Positions 1-6,835 of a stretch of 48,735 nt of DNA are shown here, in pieces (position 1 is the first letter of the stretch; every line of letters begins with the position of its first letter). The notes under the pieces are model-generated. The model made no database searches. It was not told where the DNA came from and saw only the letters and a program-made list of their open reading frames with translations. Both the position numbers and the translations under genes were made by a program. This stretch comes from an uncultured Thiohalocapsa sp. (GTDB lineage: Bacteria > Pseudomonadota > Gammaproteobacteria > Chromatiales > Chromatiaceae): the NCBI RefSeq assembly GCF_913063425.1, contig NZ_CAJXYK010000046.1, forward strand, positions 1 through 48,735, given 5' to 3'.

Positions 1-254
1 AACTTGTGACCGCGGGCTTGGGTACCCTCAGAGCCCGGCCCGGCTCCGCCTGGGACTGCGGCTCTCGGCGCCCTTGGGAGGGGTTGCTGATATTGGGCTG
101 GGCTGCCGACTGCCTGGCACCGAATGCGCAGTCGCCAGCCTAGTGAACTGTTAGCGCACCAGAAACATCTCCTCGCGCAAGGCAATCCGTGCCCCAGCGT
201 ATGCATTGACGGAGACTCGAATACGGCTACCTTGTCGTTGCTGATTTATTTAAT
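1..254. other. Left-edge non-coding segment with a hairpin and a cassette boundary
   Basis: I see no gene here. A hairpin lies at about 103-140 (13-nt arms with one mismatch, such as ggctgccgactgc). It is followed by GTTAGCGC at 150-157, an integron-type R' core. That octamer is the exact reverse complement of GCGCTAAC at 1341-1348 in the first attC site, so a cassette boundary after G150 is well supported. The element to the left could be another attC or an attI. I find no left-hand R'' core, so I cannot say which. A weak promoter-like TTGACG at 206-211 precedes the first gene. Confidence 0.5.
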
Positions 255-1325
255 ATGCCCACGTTAGATGAGACAATCTCCCGCATCAGGCAGAAACTAC
301 GCGAATGCGACAGCTTGAACGAAGCGACCACCAAAACGGCTTTTATCCAGCCCATCATTGATGCTCTAGGGTGGGACTTAACCGACCCTAGTGAAGTCAC
401 CCTAGAGTTTAAGCTCAGCGCTGGACATAACCCCGTCGATTTCGCTCTTCTTCTACACGGGAAGCCCGTCCTTTTTATTGAAGCCAAGGCGTGGGGAACA
501 CCTCTCGACGGCGCAAAGATCGCTCAACAGATTACCAGCTACGCCGTCCAGGCAGGCGTACAATGGATCGTGATAACTGACGGGAATGAGTATCGAGTTT
601 ATAATACTCATGCAGCTGTTCCGCTTGAAGAGAAGTTGCTTCGCACAGCACGCATCACGGACGAGGACCAAGGTATCCAAACCTTACTTGGATATCTTTC
701 AAAGCAGTCTATTGCCGACAACGGACTCAGCACGCTCTGGGCTGCTGACGATTCAAGCCGGAGGGTATTGGACGCGCTTCGGTCCATGTTTTCCTCACCA
801 CCTAACGGTGATCTGGTTGAGCTTATAGCAAAAGAATCTGGCGTTCCGCGTGACGGGGTGCGCGGGGCTCTGGAGGGACTGGACGCGCACTTTTCTTCTA
901 CACCAAAGCGTCGACAGGAACGAACAAATAGCGCTGCGGTTTCCCCATCACAAGATGCCCGCTCGGTGCCGCTCAGTGCGCTAGTTAACGACTGCATCCC
1001 TCTGGTTGTTTGCATTCCCGGCTTCTCAGACATTCCCGTTGAACGTGGTAGCGGTACGCCTTTCGGTCAGATGTTCGTTCAAATTGGCGAAGTCCTAGAT
1101 CGAGACGGGCGCCTTCCGTCGGGGGAACTCCGCCCTAACCCTAGGAATGCGCCACTCGTAACAAATGAACCAAAGTCTGGGGCGACCCGTCCGTTACCTA
1201 GTGGGCGGCACATTAACATTCGCCACACCGAGCATCAGTTTATCGCTTGTGCGCGCGAGCTGTTAAAAGTTGCCGGCATTGATCCCCAGACAGTTCGGGT
1301 AGTAACTGGCGCGCTGTCCCGATAG
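255..1325 (+). CDS. HsdR_N-type (type I/IV restriction) nuclease-domain protein, integron cassette gene
   Basis: This 356-aa protein has an N-terminal half resembling the HsdR_N / 'type I restriction enzyme R protein N-terminal' fold. The PD-(D/E)XK pattern is visible as D62, then E76-A-K78 in LFIEAKAW, after an early helix with Glu23. The second half (residues 200-356) is polar and I do not recognise it; it may bind DNA or regulate. No helicase motifs follow, so this is a stand-alone nuclease-domain protein, not a full R subunit. It is the only gene of cassette 1 (151-1428). The start is the first ATG after the cassette boundary and has no strong ribosome site. A defence role is inferred from the family. 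Lower GC than the flanking core genes fits acquired DNA. Confidence 0.75.
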   Translation: MPTLDETISRIRQKLRECDSLNEATTKTAFIQPIIDALGWDLTDPSEVTLEFKLSAGHNPVDFALLLHGKPVLFIEAKAWGTPLDGAKIAQQITSYAVQAGVQWIVITDGNEYRVYNTHAAVPLEEKLLRTARITDEDQGIQTLLGYLSKQSIADNGLSTLWAADDSSRRVLDALRSMFSSPPNGDLVELIAKESGVPRDGVRGALEGLDAHFSSTPKRRQERTNSAAVSPSQDARSVPLSALVNDCIPLVVCIPGFSDIPVERGSGTPFGQMFVQIGEVLDRDGRLPSGELRPNPRNAPLVTNEPKSGATRPLPSGRHINIRHTEHQFIACARELLKVAGIDPQTVRVVTGALSR

Positions 1326-1341
1326 CCAAGGGCGCTGACAG

Positions 1342-1434
1342 CGCTAACCAATGCCTCGGCCCGACCGCCCGTTGCCGCGCCGTCGCTTCGCTTCCGGCGC
1401 GGCAACGGGCGGCCGGCCAGCCTTGACGTTAAGT
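1342..1434 (+). repeat. attC recombination site 1 (integron cassette end)
   Basis: The left core GCGCTAAC is at 1341-1348 and the right core GTTAAGTGC at 1428-1436; GTTAAGT matches GTTRRRY. Between them is a perfect 18-bp stem (ccgcccgttgccgcgccg and its complement) with a 12-nt loop. The left core is complementary to the sequence at the start of cassette 1 (150-157). The right core is complementary to the left core of the next attC, as expected for inserted cassettes. Recombination would cut after G1428. Confidence 0.85.
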
Positions 1435-1462
1435 GCAGAAAGAACCAGCGAGACACTCCGAC

Positions 1463-1681
1463 ATGACTACAATGCTAGAAAAGGCTTTCGCAGAAGCATC
1501 AAGACTCCCAGATATCGAGCAAAACGCGCTTGCAAGATGGCTCTTGGAGGAAATTGAATCGGAGAAAAAGTGGGATAAGAGCTTCGCTGAGTCCGAAGAT
1601 GAACTCGGTAGATTGGCATTGGAAGCGTTGTCGGAAGATGAAGAAAAAAAGACAACACACCTTGATCTTGGCAAGATGTGA
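1463..1681 (+). CDS. Antitoxin-like small acidic protein of a RelE/ParE-type pair (cassette gene)
   Basis: This is a 72-aa acidic protein (MTTMLEKAFAEASRLPDIEQ...) rich in Glu and Lys with a hydrophobic helix, the usual look of short addiction-module antitoxins. It lies directly upstream of a RelE/ParE-like toxin. Its TGA stop overlaps the toxin's GTG start in a GTGA, so the two are translationally coupled. The start used is the ATG at 1463; an earlier in-frame start near 1433 would lie on the attC core and is less likely. Predicted role: bind and neutralise the downstream toxin and repress the pair. It belongs to cassette 2 (1429-2033). Confidence 0.75.
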   Translation: MTTMLEKAFAEASRLPDIEQNALARWLLEEIESEKKWDKSFAESEDELGRLALEALSEDEEKKTTHLDLGKM

Positions 1682-1956
1682 TTTCCAAAGCAACGACAAA
1701 GTTCTGGAAGTGCTACAGCGCCTTACCCAGAGACATCAGACGGCAGGCAAGAGAAGCCTATGCACTTTTTCTGAACGATCCATGGTACCCAAGCCTCCGT
1801 TTTAAGCGGGTTCACTCAAGCCTTCCGGTCTATTCGGTTCGTGTCAGCAAAGATTATCGCGCCGTCGGAATTTTAATGGAAGGTCGGGTTGTCTGGTTCT
1901 GGATTGGTTCGCATTCGGAATACGGTAAGCTTCTAAAACAATTGAGGAGCACTTAA
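1678..1956 (+). CDS. RelE/ParE-superfamily toxin (cassette gene)
   Basis: This 92-aa basic protein shows the RelE/ParE fold pattern: an N-terminal helix pair, then SLRFKRVHSSLPVYSVRVS, DYRAVG and a closing VWFWIGSHSEYGKLL strand-helix segment. Toxins of this type usually cut mRNA at the ribosome or act on gyrase; which one applies here cannot be told. It starts at GTG 1678, overlapping the antitoxin stop by 4 bp. Its TAA stop (1954-1956) lies inside the left core of attC site 2, so the gene fills the cassette to its end. Toxin-antitoxin pairs are common in integron cassettes, where they stabilise the array. Confidence 0.8.
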   Translation: MISKATTKFWKCYSALPRDIRRQAREAYALFLNDPWYPSLRFKRVHSSLPVYSVRVSKDYRAVGILMEGRVVWFWIGSHSEYGKLLKQLRST

Positions 1957-2039
1957 CAAGCCCGCCAGCCCGACGCCAAACTGCGGCGGGCGCTTCGCAC
2001 GTCGCCGCAGTTTGGCGCGGGCTGCGGTTGACGTTGTAG
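1951..2039 (+). repeat. attC recombination site 2
   Basis: The left core GCACTTAAC (1949-1957; ACTTAAC matches RYYYAAC) is the exact reverse complement of GTTAAGTGC at the start of cassette 2 (1428-1436). A near-perfect stem follows (cgccaaactgcggcg and complement), then TTGACGTT ending at 2035. The stem and flanks are about 90% like attC site 3, the homogeneity seen in chromosomal integrons. The right core is not a clean GTTRRRY because a group II intron appears to begin directly after GTT. Confidence 0.85.
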
Positions 2040-2803
2040 CGCCGAGCAAAGCTCGGCGTCTCTTGCCGGGTGAAAGTCCCGGTCGGGCAAGGGCCAGCCA
2101 CCCACCCGTATCGAGTGTTGGTCCGGTTGCGGACTTTGTGCCCTGCGAACAGAAAGCCGGGCAAGCGTACACAGAGAATCCTGTAGGCCGTAGGGGTGGT
2201 CGCGCACCCTGAAGTGCGCCTCGTGCGGATCAGGGCAGCTTCGAGAAAGCTAACCCGCGGATGGCGACAGTGTTAACGTCCTGGAAGCCAACATGAAGCA
2301 CGCGCTAAGGGCGAGCGTGCGGATGTCCGCCGGAGTCCTCAGGCTGATGTATGCAGAAAGAGAGGCGTCAGAGAACTCGGGAAGCTTCGAAGGCTCCTGT
2401 ACGAGGTGAAACCATGAAACTGTCAGCGTTGGGACAGGAACGGGTGAAGAGCCCTGACACAGCGTGGGCGCGGGTGGAGTGGTTGAACAGGGAGCGGCCA
2501 GGCAGGCGGGAGACCGCCGCATGCCGACAGGGTGTCTTATCGGGCATAGTAGCCGGAGACGGGGAAAGCCCGTCAGCAGGCGTTAGGACCCGACGGGAGT
2601 ACGCAGCTCGCAAAGGAAACTCGTGCCGGACATGCAGGATCGGATTAACACGAGCCAACCTCACTGCGGGGACTAAGCAACTGGACCGTGAAACGGGCAA
2701 CTGTGACGGTCCGCTTGATAAGCTGGTGCAACCGAGGAACCGGATGCGGGAAAACCGCACGTCCGGGTCTGTGGCGGGGGCTCCGGGTAACCGGAGTCCC
2801 TAC
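2036..2803 (+). ncRNA. Group II intron, apparently ORF-less, inserted at attC site 2
   Basis: The sequence starts with a strong hairpin (cgccgagc-aaa-gctcggcg) and ccgggtgaaagtcccgg, typical of group II domain I. It carries a clear domain V near 2734-2770 (gaaccggatgcgg / gaaa / ccgcacgtccgggtc). A domain VI-like hairpin (ggctccggg-taa-ccggagtccc) ends in CTAC at about 2803. No reverse transcriptase or maturase reading frame is present; the roughly 770 nt is about the size of the ribozyme alone. Insertion just 3' of an attC stem recalls attC-targeting class C introns. Mobility would need a maturase from elsewhere. Both ends are approximate. Confidence 0.75.
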
Positions 2804-2886
2804 GCCGGAGGCTCAGCAACGAAGCCATGCACCCGGTGTCCCCCTAGCTCCAAGCTCGTCCGCAAGGTTTACCTACGAGGTTACAT

Positions 2887-3078
2887 ATGACGACTGCCCG
2901 ATACGTTTATTGGCAAGATGAAGACATGTGGCTGGGCTATTTCGAGGAGTTTCCCGATTACATGACACAAGGAGAAGACTTGGAAGACCTGAAGGAAAAC
3001 CTTAAGGATATCTATGCAACGCTAACCAGCGGCGAACTACCCATCGTCCGCCGCGTAGGTGAACTTGCCGTCGCATGA
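2887..3078 (+). CDS. hicB: HicB-family antitoxin
   Basis: This 63-aa protein has the HicB pattern: an aromatic-rich first strand (YVYWQDEDMWLGYFEEFPDY), the 'TQGEDLEDLKENLKDIY' helix and a short C-terminus with no added DNA-binding domain. A GAGG motif lies about 8 nt before the ATG. HicB partners normally neutralise the HicA mRNA interferase; here the overlapping hicA is cut to 21 codons, so this is probably an orphan antitoxin. It belongs to cassette 3, whose 5' part is occupied by the group II intron. Confidence 0.8.
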   Translation: MTTARYVYWQDEDMWLGYFEEFPDYMTQGEDLEDLKENLKDIYATLTSGELPIVRRVGELAVA

Positions 3079-3140
3079 AGCGCCGAGACTTGATCAAGAA
3101 ACTTGAGAGCATGGGCTGCGTAATGCTTAGGCATGGTTGA
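3075..3140 (+). pseudogene. hicA: Truncated hicA toxin (21 codons)
   Basis: The ATG overlaps the hicB stop (ATGA). The peptide MKRRDLIKKLESMGCVMLRH plus one Gly matches the start of HicA toxins, which are about 60 aa and continue past this RHGG region with the catalytic His strand. Here a TGA follows at once and attC site 3 begins (core at 3142). The reading frame is therefore lost at the point where the attC was joined. It is very probably non-toxic. Confidence 0.75.
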
Positions 3141-3141
3141 T

Positions 3142-3229
3142 GCCCAACAAACCCGAAAGCCCGCGCCAAACTGCGGCCGGCGCTTCGCGCGTGGCCGCAG
3201 TTTGGCGCGGGCTGCGGTTAACGTTGCAG
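3142..3229 (+). repeat. attC recombination site 3
   Basis: The left core GCCCAAC (3142-3148) matches RYYYAAC. The perfect-type stem (cccgcgccaaactgcggcc, loop ggcgcttcgcgcgt) is followed by GGTTAACGTT ending at 3225. It is highly similar to attC site 2, including the TT(G/A)ACGTT tail. The matching cassette start (expected TTGGGC) is not found upstream, presumably because the intron occupies or altered that junction. Confidence 0.8.
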
Positions 3230-3277
3230 CGCCGAGCAAAGCTCGGCGTCTCTTGCCGGGTGAAAGTCCCGGTCGGG
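3226..3277 (+). mobile_element. Group II intron 5' remnant (52 nt)
   Basis: These 52 nt differ at one position (the second base, T to C) from the first 52 nt of the intron at 2036. They sit at the same place relative to attC site 3. The copy stops at GGTCGGG, where the G-rich REP-like sequence of the RAYT unit begins. No intron sequence reappears after the RAYT unit, so the remainder is deleted. Confidence 0.75.
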
Positions 3278-3290
3278 AGGGGCGGGGGTC

Positions 3291-3361
3291 AAGGGGCGGG
3301 GGTCAGGTCTCACATTGCACACCTGCAAGGGGCGGGGGTCAGGTCTCACATTGCACACCTG
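3291..3361 (+). repeat. REP-like direct repeats at the left end of the RAYT unit
   Basis: Two identical 35-bp copies with a 36-bp period (3291-3325, 3327-3361) contain GGGGGTCAGGTCTCACATTG. A partial copy of the G-rich head is at 3278-3290. The motif returns inverted at 4265-4282, so it brackets the transposase gene. Confidence 0.85.
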
Positions 3362-3411
3362 GGCGCGCGGCAGTATGCTTCGCGGAGGGGAGGCGTTCTG
3401 GAGGCGGGCGC

Positions 3412-4278
3412 ATGGCGAGACCGCTGCGGCTGGAGTTTGCAGGCGCGCTGTATCATGTAACGGCACGCGGCAACGAGCGACGGAGCATCTTTCTCGGCGA
3501 CGAGGACAGCGATCGGGCGGTATTTCTGGACGTGCTGGGCGCAACGTGCGAGCGCTTCAACTGGGTGCTTCACGCCTACTGCCTGATGACCAACCACTAC
3601 CACCTGTTGGTCGAAACGCCGGATGCGAATCTATCCAAGGGGATGCGCCAACTGAACGGCGTCTTCACGCAATACGTCAATCGCACCCACGCGCGGGTCG
3701 GTCATCTGTTCCAGGGGCGGTTCAAGGCGATTCTGGTGGAGCGTGAGCGCTATCTGCTGGAGCTCTGCCGGTACGTGGTGCTCAATCCGGTTCGAGCGAG
3801 GATGGTCGCCGACCCCAGCGATTGGCCGTGGAGCAGTTATCGGGCGACGGTCGGCGAGACGCCGGCGCCCGGATGGCTGGAGACAGATGCGGTGCTGCGT
3901 GCGTTGTCAGAAGAGCGGCATGCCGCCGTGTCCGGCTACCGGCGCTTCGTCGCCGCGGGCATCGGCGCCGCCAGTCCATGGCAGGGGCTGAAGAGCCAGA
4001 TCTACCTGGGCTCAGAGCAGTTCGTCGAGCGCATGCAGGCGCGGATCGACCCAAAGCGCTCGCTGCGAGAGGTTCCGAAACGCCAGCGCCGTGCCCCGGC
4101 CAAGTCGCTGGCTGAGTATGCCGCCGCCTGGTCAGACCGCGACCGCGCCGTGGCCGAGGCGTACCGCAGCGGCGCGTTCAGCATGCAGACCATCGCCGAG
4201 TACTTCGGCGTCAGCCGGATGACGGTGAGTCGCGCGGTCAAATGCGACGAGAAGGCCGCCGTTACATGTGAGACCTGA
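3412..4278 (+). CDS. REP-associated tyrosine transposase (RAYT, Y1/IS200-like)
   Basis: This 288-aa single-strand DNA transposase has the HUH motif as NHYHLL (H62, H64) and the catalytic Tyr in the RYVVLNPVRA segment (Y121), the RAYT signature. A C-terminal helix-turn-helix-like segment (MQTIAEYFGVSRMTVSRAVK) adds DNA binding. RAYTs cut and rejoin REP hairpins. The ATG at 3412 is preceded by a GGAGGCGGGCGC ribosome site. The gene is bracketed by inverted GGTCAGGTCTCACA motifs, and its TGA stop lies inside the right-hand copy. It sits on top of an intron remnant, so it arrived after the intron. Confidence 0.9.
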   Translation: MARPLRLEFAGALYHVTARGNERRSIFLGDEDSDRAVFLDVLGATCERFNWVLHAYCLMTNHYHLLVETPDANLSKGMRQLNGVFTQYVNRTHARVGHLFQGRFKAILVERERYLLELCRYVVLNPVRARMVADPSDWPWSSYRATVGETPAPGWLETDAVLRALSEERHAAVSGYRRFVAAGIGAASPWQGLKSQIYLGSEQFVERMQARIDPKRSLREVPKRQRRAPAKSLAEYAAAWSDRDRAVAEAYRSGAFSMQTIAEYFGVSRMTVSRAVKCDEKAAVTCET

Positions 4279-4282
4279 CCCT
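4265..4282 (-). repeat. Right inverted copy of the RAYT-associated motif
   Basis: ACATGTGAGACCTGACCC is the inverted counterpart of GGGGGTCAGGTCTCACATTG at the left end of the RAYT gene. It contains the last codons and stop of the transposase and probably marks the right end of the unit. Confidence 0.7.
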
Positions 4283-4304
4283 GTACTGTCCTTGACCCTG
4301 TGCT

Positions 4305-4421
4305 GTCCTTCCGGCGATCGGCTTGCTCGCGGCCGGCATGATCTTGCTGCTGACCCGCCGGCGGTGGGCGGGCCAGTCGCGCCTTTGGGAGTCGCCGAGA
4401 ACGCCGCGGCTTGTGAGATGA
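4305..4421 (+). pseudogene. Possible 3' remnant of a membrane-anchored protein gene (PEP-CTERM-like tail)
   Basis: An open frame without a start reads VLPAIGLLAAGMILLLTRRR plus a short polar tail and a stop at 4419-4421. A Pro, then a hydrophobic helix, then an Arg cluster is the layout of C-terminal sorting tails such as PEP-CTERM. It begins just after the RAYT right end, as if the insertion or a deletion removed the rest of the gene. The remainder of the 4279-4647 interval holds only GC-rich hairpins and no other gene I can support. Confidence 0.3.
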
Positions 4422-4647
4422 TTCGGGCCCTCATCTGCCCCAGAGCAGACCCTCTACTCCAGATACCGGCTCGGGCGGGGTCAGGTCGAGGGGGTGGAAC
4501 GTACTGAGAGGTCGCTTCTCATCGTGCCGAGCCGGTCCGTTCTTCGGAGTTTGATTGTTGCGGCACTCCCGCGCCGCAACGCCGCCTGCCGCGCGGGAGG
4601 CGCGGCGTCTCGGCGGCGGACGCTGTACTTGACGAAGCGCGCCCGCC

Positions 4648-4929
4648 TCAGCGGTTGCCGCGGCGCAGAGCGTCGCCGCCGCGCCCGGCCATGGCGTTGC
4701 CGGCGATCTCGAAGCTGCCGCGCTCGCCCCGACGCGGCTGGTCGCCGACGCTCGGCTCGGCGTCGATGTCCACCGCCAGCGGGGCGCGGGTGCCTCGGCG
4801 GATCTCCGGCTCGGCCTCCGCGGTGCTGGCCATGTCCTGGCCCGGCAGCTTGGGCTCATGCAGCAGGGAGGCGGTGGCGGCGACGCTGCCGACGAGGCAG
4901 AGGGCGGCGAGGGTGAGGGTCTTGGTCAT
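4648..4929 (-). CDS. Small exported protein of unknown function
   Basis: This 93-aa protein begins MTKTLTLAALCLVGSVAATA, a plain signal peptide, followed by a charged, probably disordered mature part rich in Glu, Arg and Gly. The ATG at 4929 is chosen over an in-frame start five codons upstream because GGAGAG lies 7 nt before it. I do not recognise a family. It is probably periplasmic. It stands alone on the - strand. Confidence 0.55.
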   Translation of the reverse strand: MTKTLTLAALCLVGSVAATASLLHEPKLPGQDMASTAEAEPEIRRGTRAPLAVDIDAEPSVGDQPRRGERGSFEIAGNAMAGRGGDALRRGNR

Positions 4930-5259
4930 GACGGCGCTCTCCAATGGTGTGCTGGTTTGTATGGCGGCGTCCGGTGTGGCATGCCGCAGGTCGCTGTTCG
5001 ACCTTGGAGATCAGCTTAAGGAAGAGCAGGTCGGGCAGGCTGTAACCTTTGCCCAGTGTTCCTGTCAGATATTGCCGGTTCGGTTTGTCAAGAACGCGCC
5101 GGCACGGGGTCGGGCGAAAGCACCCTGTGGGTTCATGCCCTGGCTGGTGTGGCCGGCGGACGCTGCGTGACGTAAGCCTCGGCGCCGCCGCCGGACCTCA
5201 CCAGCGCGGCAAGGCAACAGACAGCCCGCCGGCCGGGGGCGGCCGGCGCGTGGGCTGGC
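4930..5259. other. Intergenic region, no gene seen
   Basis: This is the leader of the small exported protein gene on one side and the tail of the DUF4399 gene on the other. Apart from a GC-rich palindrome near 5225-5250 I see no gene, repeat or RNA signature. Confidence 0.5.
5225..5250 (-). terminator. Possible terminator hairpin after the DUF4399 gene
   Basis: Read on the - strand just past the stop at 5260, cgccggcc / gcccc / ggccggcg forms a strong stem. The T-tract is poor (gggctgtctgtt), so this is a weak intrinsic-terminator candidate. Confidence 0.35.
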
Positions 5260-5685
5260 TCACTCCACGGTCACGGTGATCTGCTCGGAGTAGACGGGGG
5301 GGTCGTGCGGGACGTGCTTCATGTCGCCCAGGATCAGCCGCAGCCTGTGGGTGCCGGGCTCCAGGGTGACCTCGGTCTGGGTCTGGCCGCCGCCGAAGTG
5401 CTTCACATCGCCGCCGATGGGCTGGTCGAAGGGCGGCAGCTCCTGGTCGATGAGGAGGTGGTGGTGGCCGGTGGCGGGCGTGTCGGTGCCGGCGGGGGCG
5501 ACGCCCATGTTCTCCAGGCCGAACTTGACCGTGAAGGTCTGCGGCACGGTGGCGCCGTCGGTGGGCTCGATGAAGTACACCTTGGCGCCCTCCGGTGACG
5601 GCGTGCGCTCGATCTCGGCGAGCGTGGGTAGAGCCGTGAGGGCCAGCAGGGCCGCGATGAGTGCGGCGGTGGCGAAGCGGAACAT
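5260..5685 (-). CDS. DUF4399 family exported protein
   Basis: This 141-aa protein has a signal peptide (MFRFATAALIAALLALTALP, cleavage after about residue 24). Its mature domain, with VYFIEPTDGATVPQTFTVKF, ATGHHHLLID and EPGTHRLRLILGD, matches DUF4399 as I remember it, a small beta-rich exported domain with a conserved His cluster. The start at 5685 has a GAGGAG ribosome site 9 nt upstream. The His cluster suggests metal binding, but the function is not established. Predicted location: periplasm. Confidence 0.75.
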   Translation of the reverse strand: MFRFATAALIAALLALTALPTLAEIERTPSPEGAKVYFIEPTDGATVPQTFTVKFGLENMGVAPAGTDTPATGHHHLLIDQELPPFDQPIGGDVKHFGGGQTQTEVTLEPGTHRLRLILGDMKHVPHDPPVYSEQITVTVE

Positions 5686-6019
5686 CGTCTGAATCTCCTC
5701 TGTGTGACTGTCAGCTGCGGTCTGTCCGCAGGGCCGTGATTTGGCGCCGGGGACTGTCCGCGGCAAGGGAGTCGGTGCTGAGACGACGGCCTTGGTCACA
5801 ACTGCGACCACCAGCACCGCTGACTGTGGCGTCGACACAATCGGGCCTGCAGGCGCTGGCTGCGCAGGGCGTGCCCGGCCATGGACGGCATCCTGATCAA
5901 GGCCAAGCCGACGCATGGGCGCGCCGGCTGCAAGGTCATCGCGCCTGCGCTAAGCTGGCGGTGCCTGCATTTCCTGATGTCACCTGTCCTGCAAGCCAAG
6001 CCTTTGTCGGTGCCGAGTC
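5686..6019. other. Intergenic region before the Uma2 gene
   Basis: No gene is supported. The segment contains copy A of the diverged direct repeat (5783-5905). The rest is the leader of the DUF4399 gene (- strand) and of the Uma2 gene (+ strand). Confidence 0.5.
5783..5905 (+). repeat. Diverged direct repeat flanking the Uma2 gene, copy A
   Basis: It shares blocks with 6641-6777 in the same orientation: GACACAATC, GCAGGGCG, GCCCG, and TGATCAAG near the right end. The complementary strand of both copies can be read as similar peptides (GLDxDAV..RARPA..), so they may derive from one decayed coding or mobile sequence. Confidence 0.5.
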
Positions 6020-6604
6020 ATGTCCATTGCCATTGCTGAGCCACTGGAAACGGAAGGGGCGCTCACCATCGAGGAGCTGGCCGATGTGGTCGGCGACAGG
6101 CCGGGTGAGCTCATCGACGGGAGGTTTGTGCCCATGCCGCCGACCGGTTGGCCGCATGCCCGCGCCGAGGTCCGAGTAAGCTCCAGGTTGGAGCGGTTCG
6201 CCGAGGCCAGGGGGCTCGGCACCGTCCTCGGCGGCGAGGCCGGCATCATCATCCGCCGCGGCCCGGACACTGTTCGCGGCGCCGACGTGGCCTACATCTC
6301 CCGGGAGCGGCTGGCCCAAGCCTCCCCGGATGGCTGTCTCGATGTCGCGCCGGAGTTGATTGTCGAGATCGTCTCCCCGAACGACCGCTGGACCGACCTC
6401 ACCGCCAAGCTGGAGGACTACTTCAGCATCGGCGTCGCGCTGGTCTGGCTCGTGGACCCGCAGCGGCGGCGCGTCTCCTGCTACCGCAGCCCCACGGAGC
6501 TGACTCTGTTGGGGCCGGCGGACACCCTCACCGCCGAGCCCATGCTGCCGGGGTTCTCGCTGGCGGTGGCCGAGCTGTTCGGCGCCGGCGGCGATACCAG
6601 TTAG
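6020..6604 (+). CDS. Uma2 family (DUF820) PD-(D/E)XK nuclease-fold protein
   Basis: This 194-aa protein is close to the usual Uma2 length. Visible hallmarks are LTIEELADV, GELIDGRFVPMPP, the metal-binding Asp in VRGADVAYIS (D89), PELIVEIVSPND with E116, K130 in TAKLEDYFSIGVALVWLVDP, and the final LPGFSLAVAELF. The family is predicted to be a DNA nuclease, common in cyanobacteria and some purple bacteria; a cellular role is not established. It stands alone between two copies of a diverged direct repeat, which hints that it may have moved as a unit. Confidence 0.85.
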   Translation: MSIAIAEPLETEGALTIEELADVVGDRPGELIDGRFVPMPPTGWPHARAEVRVSSRLERFAEARGLGTVLGGEAGIIIRRGPDTVRGADVAYISRERLAQASPDGCLDVAPELIVEIVSPNDRWTDLTAKLEDYFSIGVALVWLVDPQRRRVSCYRSPTELTLLGPADTLTAEPMLPGFSLAVAELFGAGGDTS

Positions 6605-6640
6605 GAGCGGTTCAATACGTCGTGGGGAACCGCTCTTTCC

Positions 6641-6777
6641 GATGCTTTGATCACAGTGCCGAGGACCTCGACCGCTGACGGCGCAGTCAGGCCATCCCGG
6701 CCTGACACAATCAGGGCCGGAAGCCCTGACGATGCAGGGCGCGCCCGCGCGTAGACAGCGTCGTGATCAAGACCTTT
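6641..6777 (+). repeat. Diverged direct repeat flanking the Uma2 gene, copy B
   Basis: This is the partner of 5783-5905. The matching blocks are CTGACACAATCAGGGCC, GATGCAGGGCGCGCCCG and CGTGATCAAG. By eye the copies are clearly related but far from identical, so the event is old. Confidence 0.5.
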
Positions 6778-6835
6778 GTTGGGGTGGACCCTAGGTGTCA
6801 ACCTCAAGGCCGAGAAAGAGCGCGGCCCGACAGGC

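Noticed and set aside
60-150. attI site or a complete fourth attC at the left edge
   Set aside because: A hairpin and right core exist but no RYYYAAC left core was found; there is not enough sequence to decide.
2351-2890. Protein of about 180 aa inside the intron
   Set aside because: The frame runs across conserved ribozyme domains including domain V, has no family features, and is explained by the RNA.
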